DNA of 64,000 nt, from the NCBI GenBank assembly GCA_022495995.1, contig JAFEMH010002093.1:186001-250000 (forward strand). Direction: 5' to 3'. Below, piece after piece: positions 21,711-34,568 of the stretch. Positions within the stretch are counted from its first letter, which is position 1. The number at the start of each line of letters is the position of its first letter. This DNA comes from Adenophora triphylla var. japonica (taxonomy: Eukaryota > Streptophyta > Magnoliopsida > Asterales > Campanulaceae). The position numbers were made by a program, and so were the translations under genes. The notes beneath the pieces were generated by a model. The model did no database searches. It saw only the letters and a program-made list of their open reading frames with translations, and was not told the origin of the DNA.

Positions 21711-24441
21711 TGCTTCCACTTATGCAATGCAAAGACAATAGCAGCCAACTCCATGTCGTGGGTAGGATAATTCTGCTCCGCTGGTGATAACTTCCTCGAA
21801 GCATACGCAATTACCTTCCCATTTTGCATAAGGACACAACCCAATCCTTCTTTAGAGGCGTCACTGAAAATAACAAAATTCTCGCAACCATCTGAAAGTG
21901 TAAGGATCAGAGCTGAAGTCAATCTCTTCTTCATATCAGTAAAGCCAGCTTCACACTTTGCATCCCATACAAATGGTACATCCTTCCGAGTCAATCTGGT
22001 CAACGAAGTTGCAATTCTCGAAAATCCTTCTATAAATCTTCGATAATACCCCGCTAAACCAAGGAAACTACGAACCTCAATCACTGTAGAAGGATGTTTC
22101 CAGTTGACTACGACCTCAATCTTTGTAGGATCCACAGCAATACCAGTACTGGATACCACATGACCCAAGAAAGAAATATGTTCAAGCCAAAACTCACATT
22201 TGCTGAACTTTGCAAATAACTGTTTCTCACAAAGCACAGATAAAGCAATTCTCAAGTGCTTCTCATGTTCTTCCCTGATTTGGAATATAACAGAATATCA
22301 TCAATAAAAACCACAACAAAACTGTCAAGATAGGGCTTGATATCATGTCCATAAATACTGCCGGTGCATTAGTTAACCCGAAAGGCATAACAATAAATTC
22401 ATAATGCCCGTACCTTGTTATGAAGGCTGTTTTAGAAATATCATCTGGTCTGATTTTCAACTGATGGTATCCGCTACGCAAGTCAAGCTTGGAATAGATA
22501 ACGAAACTTTAAAGTAGATCAAATATGTCATCAATATGAGGAAGAAGATATTTGTTTTTTATAGTAGCTTGATTCAAAAGTCTATATAATCAATACATAG
22601 CCTCAATGTACCATCCTTCTTCCTAATAAACAAAACTGGTGCTCCCCAGGGTGTAACACTGGGACGAATGAAATCCCTGTCTAACAATTCCTGCAACTGA
22701 ATTTTCAATTCTTTTAACCCAGTGGAGCCATTCTCAAGGTGCTTTAGAAATTGGTGAAGTACCTAGCAATAAATCAATACAGAACTCCACCTCTCTATCC
22801 AGAGGCATAGAATACTCAGTTGAGAATACATCAATAAACTCAATCACAACTGGGACATGAGATAGTTCAGGAGAATTCTTACTAGAGTCTAACACATATG
22901 CCAAGTACCCCTCACACCCTTTTGATAACAACTTTCTAGCCTTTAATGCAGATATAACATGAATGCCAAATAAAGACTTATCAGCATCAAATATAAACAC
23001 AGGCACATCAGGCATAGAAAAGGTGACTCGCTTCTTGCGACAGTCCACCAAGGCATGACAATAACTCAACCAGTCCATGCCTAAAATGACATCAAAATCT
23101 CGGATTGGTAACTCTACCAAATCCACTGGCAATACATGCCCACATATGATCACCTCACAATCATGATAAATCAAAGAGGATTCGAGGCACTCTCCCACAG
23201 GAGTAGAGACCTCTAGCACATAAGGCAACAACTTAAGTAACTTATGTAAAGTGAATGCAAAATAAGATGCCACATAAGAATGGGATGATCCAGGGTCTAT
23301 AAGAATACGAGCCCTGACACCTGAGATAGGTACTATACCTCTAATGACCGCGGTGGGATCTACCTCACCTCGGCCCAAGGCAAACACTCTACCTTGAACC
23401 CTCTCCTTAGGCTTCCCCTCAACATCCCTCTTCACACCACCTCTTGGCTGACCACCCTGCTGCTCGTTACCCGCAAATGGACCCCGTCGCAATTTAGGAC
23501 ATTCCTTCCTGTAGTGCCCCATTTCTCCACACTCTACACATTTACCTTGATTTCTCTAACATTTGTCTTCAGAATGTCCTATTCTCTTGCAAAAATTGCA
23601 AACAGTCCCAAACTGGCTGGATACAGGATGAGTTAAAACTGTAACAATTCCTCCTCTAGCCACTCCTGGAGCTGAAGGCTTCTGCTGACCCCTGTTCTGT
23701 CCTGAACTCTGGCCTGAAAACTTGGGCTTGATTCCACTACCTTCAGTCCGCCCGATGTTCTTCAATATCATTTTCAATTCTATAAGCCATGTTCACTGCT
23801 GCTTGATAGTTGGGAAAATCATGTGTCAACAGCTTCTTTTGGAACTCCACTCTCAGTCCCTTCACAAACCTGTAGACTCTCCTCTCCTCCTCTGGTACTA
23901 AATGAGGACAATACCTTGCCAGCTCTGTAAGCTTCACCGAGTACTGGGCCACTATCATCGTCCCCTGCTCGAGCCTCAGGAATTCAACCTCTTTCTTATC
24001 TCTGGTGATCAAAGGAATGAAATGTTCTTTAAACCTTCTGGTGAAGTTGTCCCAAGTTTGGGGCGTGTGGTCCCGCTCCCAACTCTCCTTAAGTATCTGC
24101 CACCAGTGTTCTACAGGACCTTCCAGTTTGAATACTGCACATCTAAATTTCTCCTCATCTGAACTCTCCATTGCCACAAAAATCTTATTCATAGCTTCCA
24201 ACCATCTCTCGGATTTCATTGGATCTAGATCCCCATTGTAGCTTGGTGGAGCCATTTTTATAAAATTCTCTAACCCATGTGCTTGCCTTCCCTCAGGTTT
24301 CTATTGTGGCTGTCCCTGAGCTGCCATGTTTTGAAGGAAAACCCTGAACATATTCATCATTTCAGCATTCTGGTTTCCCTCGGCTCCCATATCACCCATA
24401 TGTCCTTGATCCCTTTGCTAGTCATCACCAGTTCCAGTCAT
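21711..24441 (-). pseudogene. Element C: gag, protease and RT-RNase H (broken)
   Basis: Minus strand from a start at 24441. The N-terminal gag has two stops before the open part at 24255-23743 (MAPPSYNGDLDPMKSERW...HFIPLITRDKKEVEFLRLEQ). A frame change at about 23755 and a stop at about 23554 break the knuckle region (CNFCKRIGHSEDKC, CVECGEMGHYRKEC). The protease (RARILIDPGSSHSYVA) and the RT N-terminus are open at 23522-22734. RT is damaged near 22735-22490 and 22270-22330, where the segment before FIDDIL shifts frame. RT thumb and RNase H are open at 22255-21711 ([26 protein letters not shown]) until the D insertion. A dead copy. Confidence 0.88.
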
Positions 24442-24527
24442 TACACCAATCCCTGCATTAAACACTCGTCGTCAGATATCACACACTCCCCCTTAGACTG
24501 GGCATCTACCCTTGACTTCTAACCAAT

Positions 24528-24539
24528 GCTCTGATACCA
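24528..24539 (-). other. Primer-binding site of element C
   Basis: The plus strand reads GCTCTGATACCA, which is TGGTATCAGAGC on the coding strand (initiator Met tRNA type). It lies 2 bases inside the LTR. Confidence 0.93.
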
Positions 24540-24541
24540 AC

Positions 24542-26932
24542 CGTGGGGCCTTCCCAACTCTGGGACCTATAGACTCGTGTCCCAAGCTGGAGGGTCCCAA
24601 ACTAACCCCATTTAAAAAAAAACTTTTCTTTAGATTAACTTGAAAAGTATAACCACCTTTAACAAAATCAAAATCAAAATGACCTCTCTAGTTGGATGTG
24701 TTATATAAACCTGCTTTAACAAGTTATAACCTGTTTAAGTTACAAACTCTACAATGTAAAGGCTTACACAAGCCAACTTTTAAACAAAACCAATCCCCTG
24801 ATTAATTACAACACAACCATACTGAAAATGTTTTATAAAAGTTTTATATACAAAACTCCCCAAAAGAATAACAACCACCACCTACTCCCAACTCCTAAAC
24901 CATACATACCCTGACAACCCAAAAAGATGATCCAAACTCCTTCCATGCCTCACCGGTCTGGTCCTCCTGTCTCAGCGGGATCTAAAAACAATAAAGGGAG
25001 AAGGGGTGAGAATAAATCTCAATAAGCTATTATGGATGCAAGAATATGCCATATAATATGCAACATATAAACATGTTGCTCATAATCACATTGGTAAAGC
25101 GTTAAACACATTACGTTACCTTATTTTACCTTTCCCGTCTGACCAATAAGTCGTACAACACCGGGAGTAGCTACTCCCCCCAGTTGTGAACTGCCTTAAG
25201 CATATTCACGGGTAACCATAAGAAACTAGCTAGCTGTAAGGCTTGTGGCACGATACAGAAGCTATCAACCCCAGTCTATGGCCGCAGAAGGGGAAAGAAT
25301 CAGGTATAATGTAATTCAATCACTTATATAACAAATCCATAATTGATTGTATCCCATTATACCCCTACATATCAGCTGATACAAACACAGTCAAGCACAT
25401 AATAGATACTTGAAAATAAATCCACACTTTGGGATATCAATACATAACATGGTACTATTACTCATGTTAAATCATCACAATAGTGCAATATATATTTAAA
25501 CACTACTGAATAACAACAATCCAACAACAGGGTATTAATACTCATGTTCAAACCAATGAAGCAGTGCAACATGTATTAAAACAGTATGTGCACACCCAAC
25601 CATGAATATGTAATCACATATGGGCACAATGCATATCAAGTAAGCCCTACATATCCATGTCGTAATATTAAACACCTTCTATAAAGGTTCCATATTCATT
25701 TACCAAGTTTTTATCAACTTTGGTTAAAGTTTCACAATTGACTTTCAACCATTTTCAGGACTATATTTAAAGACCTTCCCTTTATCTTTTTGGCCCATTT
25801 AAGACTATATTGTAAAGTACTAATGTTGTACTAGAGTTATAGTTAAAGAGGAACTAAATCCATACTAGTTTGATTAGATTTAAATGGTCTAGAAATTGAT
25901 ACCCTGAAACTGCACTGGGCACGACTCGTGCCCCATGGCACGACTCGTGCCCTTGGCCTTCATAAAAACCAGCACGAGTGGACTATTTTTCATGACTCGT
26001 TATCATGAGTGAAAGGCTTGGGAACGACTCGTGCTCCAGGGCACGAGTTGTGCCCTTGCCCAGAATTCACTGTTCATGCTGAAACATGAGCAGGAAGGCA
26101 AAACAACCCCAAGTCTTGATCATACCACTATGTCCCAACCTTACCAACCTATCCCAAACTCAATATAACACTTTCCCCAAGCCATGTAACATCCCATAAC
26201 AACTTTAACACCTTCAATTCTAACCCCCATGCCATGAACACCCTATTCCATTTCAAACCAATATTCTTTCCATTTTCCAAAAGCTAAATAGATTGATCCA
26301 ACAATACCAAACATCAATTATAACACATAATATCATCATTTAGCTTAATATGAACAATTATTGAAAAGAATCATAATAACTTACCAAAATGTGTCGAAAT
26401 AAAAAGAAGCTTTGATCGGTTCTAAATGTTCTACTCGACTCCCTGATCGATTATATGAAGTCAGAATTGAAAACGGATCTACGGATGATTTTTAACGATT
26501 TTATGAAGGTAACCCTAGGTTGATAATTGTTTCTGGGAACATAGAAAGAACTGAGGGAATAAAATGAATGTTCTGGCACTTTTCTAAGGATTTATATAGA
26601 TAATTTACACTTTAGCTCCTCTAAGTTCTAATTAACTACAATCAACCATCTTATACTTATATTTATACTCAAGCTCCTCAATACTTTTATAACCTTCTTA
26701 TTAAAAACTTCAAATATTATAACTTGCCTACAAATTTACCATTTATTCCTTTTAGACATTATATAATTAAAATTAATTTATTAACATCTAAAATAACGTA
26801 AATTATCAAATTAGCCAAATAAACACATAACCAATCCAATTATCATTTCATATCCAATATGAGATGAAATTCACCCCACCCCCACGTGCTCCACGTGTGA
26901 CCAAAATGGTACCTAGGTTTAGGGTCGTGACA
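24542..26932 (-). repeat. 5' LTR of element C
   Basis: 2391 bp. On the minus strand it starts TGTCACGACCCTAAACC and ends CCCCACG, where the canonical terminal CA has become CG. CACGACTCGTG palindromes occur at about 25918-26050. It directly abuts the gag of element E at 26933. Confidence 0.88.
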
Positions 26933-28539
26933 GCTATAATCAGTCTCAGTTTGTCCCAACCATTGCAAATGTTGACATCCCGAAGCGTTTCAGTGTTCCA
27001 TCCATGAAGTTGTATGACGGCAGCACTGATCCAGAGGAGCATGTTGCCCATTATCAAGAAAAGATGGACATAGTGCATATCCCGTTGCAGTTCAGAGAAG
27101 CTTGTCTGTGCAGGGGATTCGGGTCGACCTTGGTTGGACCAGCTCTCAAGTGGTTGATTAGGCAGCCCCTAGGCTCAATTGGTTCCTTCGCCCAACTTAT
27201 CAACATGTTTAATAATCAGTTCTCATGCAGTCGATAATTTGAGAAGTTGTCAAGTGATCTCTACAATGTGACCCAGCAGCCTACTGAGACCCTGAAGGAA
27301 TATGTCCACCGATTCAATAGAGAAGTTCTGGAAATTCCTAATCTTGACATGTCGACAGCCACAGAAGCATTCAAGATGGGGCTGAAGAAAGATTCCCAAT
27401 ATTATCAAGATTTGGTGATGACTCCTTGTAAGCGGTTGGAAGAGGTCAGAAGCAGGGCCCTGAGGTTCATAAGGCTGGAGGAAGATGAGTTGCAGAGATC
27501 AAAGTCTTCAAGCAAGGTGTCGACATACGACAACCCGGACAGGAAGACAGAGTCATCTCACCGCAGAAACAACCGATCCAATCCTTATCCAAGAATCGAC
27601 AACAACAAATTTAATTCAATCGATGGTGAGGATGAAGATAATGATAATGTGCCTAATATCTCTGATTATTGCTTTTCTGTTGACATTTCAGGTGTGCTTT
27701 GTGCAATGGGCAACCTGGGAGACAAAGTGAAGTGGCGTGCCTACCACGAAGAGTTTGGACATGTCACAGAGGATTGTATTGCGCTAAGAAAGAAGATCAA
27801 CTACCTGCTCTCAAAGGGACATCTCAAGGAGTTACTTGGTTCCAGAAAGAAGAAGACCGAGAATGCGGAGGCTCCACCTGAAGTCGAGCAACCAGTCTCT
27901 CCTCCAGCATCAACAAAAGTCATCAATTTCATCAGTGGTGGGTCAGAAATTTGTGGCACTTCCTACTCTGCTGCAAAGCGACATGCTAAGGAGTCAAAGG
28001 AGGAGAAGCCAGAAAGACCAGCTAGGATGTCAACATCCTACCAGGAACCAATCACCTTGGATGAGAGTGACCGAGACAACTTGCTGGAACCTCACCATGA
28101 TGGCCTAGTCATTTCCTTGCAGATTTCCAATTGCACCATTAGGCGCATCTTGGTGGATGGGGGCAGCTCTGTCAATCTCATTATGTTAAGCACCCTAAAA
28201 GAGATGAATATCCCAGAATCGGAGATCGTCAAGAAATCATCACTGTTGGTAGGCTTCAGTGGTGAAGTTAAAGAAACGGTGGGAGAGATAAAGCTTCCTA
28301 TCTACTCAAAAGGACTCAACACGATGGAGCGGTTCTGTGTGATTGATTGTGCGACTTCTTACAATGTGATTCTTGGAAGGCCGTGGATTCATGGAATGAA
28401 AGTTGTACCTTCCACTTACCATCAGTGTGTGAAGTTCCCTACACCTTGGGGAGTTACCAAGATATATAGTGATCAGCAAGTGGCGAAGGAGTGTTATAAG
28501 ACATCAATGAAGGCGTCGACATCTCCAAAGCAAGCATAG
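26933..28539 (+). pseudogene. Element E: gag-protease, missing its start
   Basis: Reads YNQSQFVPTIANVDIPKRFS, then the gag core (MKLYDGSTDPEEHVAHYQEK, FREACLCRGFGSTLVGPALKWL). An internal TAA at 27235 stands where F has GCA. The Cys-His element is YHEEFGHVTEDC, with the first Cys replaced by Tyr (F has CAFHEDFGHTTENC). The protease has RILVDGGSSVNLI (D-G-G-S form). The frame ends at UAG 28537-28539, followed by CAATTA, exactly as in F. The pol frame continues in register downstream. Confidence 0.88.
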
Positions 28540-31500
28540 CAATTACAGAAGAAAGCACGCGAGATCCTAGAAGCAAGGGAGAATGACGTGAAAGAAATAT
28601 TGCTAGACCCTTCAAACCCAGACATCAAAGTGCTTATTGGCAGTGATATTCCATCATAATTAGAAGAGAAGCTTGTCGACCTCTTAAAAAGCAGGCTCAA
28701 GAGTTTCGCATAGAAGCATGACGACATGACTGGCATCAACAAAGATGTCATGACCCACAAACTCAATGTTGATCCCAGTTTCAAACCAGTACATCAGAAG
28801 CACAGGAAGTTTGCAGAAACAAGAAACCAAATAATTAAGGAAGAAGTGGAGCGCTTACTTAAAGCCAACATGATACGAGAGGTAGAGTATCTAAGATGGT
28901 TAGCAAACGTGGTTGTGGTCGAAAAGAAGAATGGAAAGTGGCGAGTTTGTGTCGATTTCACCGACTTGAACAAGGCCTGCCCCAAGGATCCTTTCCCATT
29001 ACCTCACATCGACTCGTTGGTGGATGCTACCTCAGGTCGTGAGCTTCTTACTTTTATAGACGCGTCTTCAGGATTCCAACAAATCCAGATGGAGCCATCT
29101 GATCAAGAAGACACCGCCTTCATAACACCCACAGGTATCTATTGTTATATTGCTATGCCTTTTGGACTAAAAAATGCAGGTGCTACGTACGAGAGGCTTG
29201 TGAATAAAATGTTTAAAGACCATATTGGGGACACAATGGAGGTATATATTGATGATATGGTCGTAAAATCCAAGAAAGCCGAGGAGGATCATATAAGCCA
29301 TCTGTCCCAAGCCTTTGACATCTTGGATTGTTTCAACATGAAACTTAATCGAGCAAAGTGCAATTTTGGAATGAAGGCTGGAAAATTCTAGGGCTATATG
29401 GTGACGAAAAGGGGAATAGAAGTCATCTGCAATGCATTCGTGCCATCATTAACCCGTTGTCACCTCAACTGGCCAAAGATGTCCAGAGATTGACAGGGAA
29501 GATTGCAGCACTTACCAGATTCATTTCCAAGTCATCCGATCGATGCAAGCCTTTTTACGACATCTTAAGAAAGAATAAGAAGTTTCAATGGGAAGATCAG
29601 CATGAGCAAGCTATTCAGGATCTCAAATGTTACCTATCGAGTCCAGGTATTCTCATTTACAAAAATTAATTTTAGCTTTGATAACTGCATCTATTAAGTT
29701 GAGACATTATTTTGAAACCCATGCTATAATTGTGTGTATTAACTATCCTATTAAGAATGTTATGAGAAAGCCAGAGATGTCAGGTAGGATGGCTAAATGG
29801 TCCGAACAGATAACCACCTATGATATCAAATATGAGCCCAGAACATCAATCAAATCTCAGGCTCTAGCTGATTTTGTGGCTGACTTTAGTCCAACCATGC
29901 AACCAGAAGTAGAATTGGAAGCTGAACAGCTGCAAGATGATGACATCTTGAAGGTGTGGACGCTTTATACAGATGGTGCTTCCAACATGAGAGGCACATG
30001 ACTTGGAGTTGTACTAAAATCGCCACAAGGGGACATAATACCACAATCCATCAGCTGCAGTTTTAAGGCCACTAATAACGGCGTAATATGAGGCTTTGAT
30101 TACAGGACTAACGGTGGCTCAAGACCTTGACGTCAAGCACATCCAGGTGTTCATTGATTCATTACTGATTGTCAACCACTACAACGGTTCCTATATAGAG
30201 AAGAATGCAAAGATGACGACATACTTGGGGATAGTGAAAATTCTGGCGGCCAAATTCAAAACTTTCACGTTGGAGCAGGTGCCACGGGAAGAAAACTCAC
30301 AAGCAGATGCTCTGGCAAACCTAGGGTCACCCTTCAAAAGTATTTCGCAGAAGAGTATCCCAATTGTGCATGTCGACATCCCAGCATATGACCGTCTCGA
30401 GCTGTTCAGCATAGATGATGACATCCTTCCCAGTCCAGAGGCAACATCTTGGACAACTCCTATTATCAAATACCTCCAAGATGATACTACACGTTCCACC
30501 CCGTAAGAAGAATACTCGAGCATTTAGTGGTAAGATCATCAAAATATTTCCTTATTGATAACTTCTTGTTTAGAAAATCTGCCGTGGTGTTACTACTTAA
30601 GATGTCCGGGAAGCAGACCACGCACAACAAGTTTTAAGAGAGCTGCATGAAGGGCAGTGTGGCAATCACACCGGGGGCAGAAGCCTGTATACCAAGGCTC
30701 TAAATATGGGCTATTTATGGCCTACTATGCGAAGAGATGCTGTAGAGTACGCCAAGAATTGTGATTCCTGTAAAGTCACGACGACATCCTACATCAGCCA
30801 GCCGAATTGTTATATCCTATCCTGTCGCCATGGCCATTTATGATATGGGGAATGGATATTGTAGGGAAGTTGCCCAGGGCTCCAAGAGGAAAAGTATTTC
30901 TACTAGCCATGACAGACTATTTTTCCAAGTGGGTAGAAGCTGAGGCGTATGTGCAAGTCCGAGACAGAGAAGTAATCTCCTTCATAAAGAGAAACATATT
31001 TAGCAGATTTGGGATACCTTCAGAGATAATATGTGACAATGGCTCGCAATTTATCAGTCGGAAAACGCGAGATTTCCTGACAAGATGGGGAGTCAAGATG
31101 GTGACATCTTCACCAGTTCACCCTCAACCGAATGGACAAGCAGAATCCATCAATAAGATTATCATAAGCAACCTAAAAAGAAGATTGGACAAAAAGAAAC
31201 GGAGATGGGCAGAAGAGTTGCCATTAGTTTTATCGGCTGATAGGACGACATCTAAGAATGCAACTGATCAAACACCCTATTCTCTGGTATTTGGGACATA
31301 ATCGGTCAACCCTGTAGAAGTTCTAGTTCCTACGGCTAGATATGGTTTGTTGACATCTGAGCATAATGGGGACATCTTAGCACATGATTTGGACACTGTG
31401 GACGAGCTAAGGGATATGGCTAAAATAAGGATGACAAAGATATCGCAACGAGTGGCCAGGTTCTACAACAAGAATGTGAGGGTCAGAAGGTTTCAAGTAA

Positions 31501-31691
31501 GTCACTTAGTCCTACGAAAAGTATTTCAAAATACAAAAGAGCTTAATGCAGGCAAGCTAGCCCCAAAGTGGGAAAGCCCCTATTTGATTGATGCAGAGGC
31601 CGAAAAGGGGGCATATCGATTGTCTACCTTAGATGGCCAAATGATCCCAAGAAGTTGGAATGCCATTCACCTAAAGAGGTACTACATTTAG
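28540..31691 (+). pseudogene. Element E: RT, RNase H and integrase (broken)
   Basis: In frame with gag after the UAG, but with further stops at 28657 (TAA), 28711 (TAG) and 29389 (TAG). RT has VCVDFTDLNKACPKDPFPLP, FIDASSGFQQIQM and YIDDMVVKS. A deletion of roughly 140 bp relative to F removes part of the first RNase H at about 29640. The second RNase H (LYTDGASNMRGT, FTLEQVPREENSQADALANL) is the archaeal-like copy typical of the Tat lineage. The integrase core (30807-31301) keeps all three acidic residues: [15 protein letters not shown] and NGQAESINK. The C-terminal part (VARFYNKNVRVRRF...PKWESPYLID) ends at 31691. Confidence 0.88.
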
Positions 31692-32543
31692 ACAATATCA
31701 TCTTAAAGCTAGGTATGAAAAATCCTCTTTTATCTTTTCATTTATCAGGTATGAATAATCCTATATATCTTTCCATTTCTTTTTGCTTTCCTTTATAATT
31801 ATTTCAAAATAAAATTTCACTAACACGACCTGCGGAGGGGCGTCAACATAGTTGACACCCATCTCTAACATGTCTCTGTTTTGCAAGATGATAACATACA
31901 AGAATGGGGGACATCCAAGTATTTATAGCAAAGTTCCAACGAATTATCATCCGATAGAGACTGGCCATCTCTTCTAAAGTAAAGGTACACAATCCCTTCT
32001 AAGGTTTAAAGAGTTAATTACCTCTTTCTAAGAATGTTAGGTTGTCACACCTTCGCCTGGAGCGCAAGATATATCTTTGATTGAGGTGAGGGATGGGCCT
32101 ATATGAGTAAAATTATATAGCTTACCCATTTCCACTCAATTGAACAATTGGTTATGGCATACACATGTCATCCTAAGGTACCTATGATTTTGATATTTTT
32201 TAGGTCATCTTATGAAATTAACATATGATTATGTCAACATCCTTCGAAAATACTTTAGCAATTGGTATAAAAACATGAAATGCATAAAAAACCACTAGCA
32301 AAAGCTTTCCAAAAAGCTAAAATACTAAATAACATTAAGTCCTACCATAACCGTTCCTAAGTTCAGTTGGCTCACACCAACATACCAATAACATAAAACT
32401 AAAAGCAAAGTGTTGAACCAACCCAACACTTGAAATAAATTGTCTTCGGTCCTTATGGACCTATTACAAACCAACAAAATAAAATTGTTTTTGGGCCACC
32501 ACCCACAAATTCAACAAAACAAATAACTGTTTTTAAAACATCT
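31692..32543. other. 3' UTR of element E between pol and the antisense gene
   Basis: No coding region. It shares short blocks with F: GGAGGGGCGT at about 31836, TTTTGCAAG at about 31879 and ACACCTTCGCCTGG at about 32047. It lacks the five-copy 58-bp repeat present in F. The GACATC word occurs at 31909. Confidence 0.6.
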
Positions 32544-34257
32544 TTACTTGGCTACTGCCTCAGGTGTTTCTTTAGGAGTCCCTTCTCCAGCATCTATCTC
32601 TTCTCCTACCATTGCATCTTTGGGGCTGGACGACACCTTGCCTTCGTCCACTGGTTCACCTGTCAATTTGGCAAGATTGGCATACTCCTTGGTGATGTTC
32701 CAATCCTGGGATTTCCCCGCAGAATGATCCTTCATCATCTGTATCTTAATATGTATCATAGTCTTTGCAGCGACAATCTTACAGGAGTTCCTTACATCAT
32801 CAATCTTCTTAAGATGATCCTCCTCAATCTTAGCAAGATTGTCTAGCAACCCCTTCAAATCCTTCGCTTGATCCTCAAATTTTCTTTCCCATATAGCGGA
32901 CTCTTTCTTGGCTAGGGCTACATTCGATCTTGCCTTCTTTCTTGTATTCTCAACATCCTTAGCCCATTCTTCCATCTCGATTTTCTAGATACCCCATTAC
33001 CCGTAGAGATATTGATAGTAAAATACTAAAAACCCTATGACAAAGCTATAATGCAATCAAAGGCGAATAGCAACATCTTACCCTGCATTAATAAAGCTCA
33101 TATATTTTTTCTTTACTTCTGCAACTGACAAACCGTCAAATGTGTCCACTATTTCAATCACCTCATCTTGGGCAGCCTTCCTCTTCTTTACCCTTGATCC
33201 AATTCCTGCACTCTTTACCTTTTCAGCAGCCTTCTTTGGAGCAACTGGAGGCCTTGTCCCCACCTTAAGAGGGGAACCTCCAATCATAGCATTAAGATCG
33301 TCCAGATCAAACTCCGAGCCCAAAGTAACTGGTTTGGAAACTACACCAAAGAAACAGGATGTCAAGAAAGAGTATGCACAGACCAAAAACAGAGTAAAAG
33401 CATATCTACCTGTTGACATGTTGACAGATGGTGACGCCTTATCTTCTTCCTGAGCAACAAAGGGCATTTCAACCAAGCCTCTAGGTGACCTTTTGTCTGG
33501 GAGCAGTTTGAAAAACTCCTCAATCTTTGCCAAAGTGTCTCCCTCTGGTGGAAATAGCTCTTCCCAATCAATATCTGCAAGAAAGTAGAAAAAATTACGA
33601 ATTCAGTCTAACTCAGAAAAGAAGAAATCACAAGTCAGAAATCAAAAATACCTTCCCTATTCCATCTGCTAGGTATTTCGTCTCCTCCTTCAATTGATTT
33701 TCTCTCAACAAACAAAAATCTACCCTTCCATCCTCTGTCATTTGAAGATGTCGTCGTCATTAAGGGAGATCTGCCTGACCTTTTCTTAAAGAGATACCGT
33801 TTTGACCCAAATGGTTGGAAGTCATAAGAGTAGGCTATCTCACTAAGCCCAAGGTTTAAGCCATTCTCCCTATTTACCTTTACCACAAAAGCGAAAATCC
33901 TCCACGCAATTGGCATTAATTGGGCGTAGGCAAGCTTTGTCATTTGAAAAATTCGGTAACTAGAGAGGGAAAAGGGAAGCTAAACCCTAGGAGAAAAGGA
34001 AACTCTAGGAAGCAAACCCATTTTGGGACAATTAGGTCAGACCTAAGATTGATGAGGAAGGGGTGGAAGATAGCACCTTCTGAAAAGCAGCATTGGCATT
34101 TCAATGACTCGATTTGGGCGTCATTGAATACACATATCTCTTCGTCAGGTTTGGAAAGCAGGTTTTCACACTCGAAATCGCCAAAGTCGACATCTATGGG
34201 TTCTTTGGAAACAGACACGCCTTTCATCTTTGAGGAACTCCACCTAGTCTTTCCCAT
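32544..34257 (-). pseudogene. Antisense spliced gene of Tat element E (one frameshift)
   Basis: Minus strand, four exons by GT-AG borders and comparison with F: 34257-33652, 33574-33410, 33340-33082 and 32984-32544. Exon 1 (MGKTRWSSSKMKG..., PKWVCFLEFPFLLGFSFPFP, DRGWKGRFLFVERK) aligns with the F protein (STWVCFPEYPFVIGLRFPFP, DRGWKNKFFFARRD). The middle is basic (KKRKAAQDE); the C-terminus is Lys/Glu/Ala-rich and probably coiled coil. A one-base frameshift lies at about 33945 in a T-run. The protein is of the kind encoded antisense between pol and 3' LTR in Tat elements; function unknown. Confidence 0.75.
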
Positions 34258-34568
34258 GGTGACAGCTTAAGAAAATCGGAAAATATGGAAAGAGAGAGAG
34301 AGAGAGAACAGAGAAATTACCTTCAAAGAAATCGCCGTTGTGAAGAGAAGGGGCATGAAGGGTGTAGAAGCTTTTTAAATTGGCAAGGACGGTTATTAAA
34401 ACAAAAGAGCCCTTTTTTCTAAAAACTTCTTTCAATTAAAACCTCCCAACCGTTCACAACTCCTCCACATCAATGCGGTTGTCCAATCATGGCAGGCGCC
34501 AGTTTTTGTTTTTGAAAAATATTTACCCCTCCGAATTCCTTGAAAGGCAAATATTTTTGGGGAAAAAG

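Larger units (their letters stand above)
9517..26932 (-). mobile_element. Tekay-type Ty3 retrotransposon C (leftward), interrupted by element D
   Basis: The right end is a full LTR (24542-26932) next to an initiator-Met-tRNA primer site. Gag, protease and RT lie at 24441-21711. RNase H end, integrase and chromodomain lie at 12258-10590, after the D insertion is removed. A purine tract and a truncated LTR (9517-10546) follow. The chromodomain and Met-tRNA primer place it in the chromovirus Tekay/Del group. The right LTR abuts the gag of element E, so C inserted into E. The matching left part of E is missing. Confidence 0.85.
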
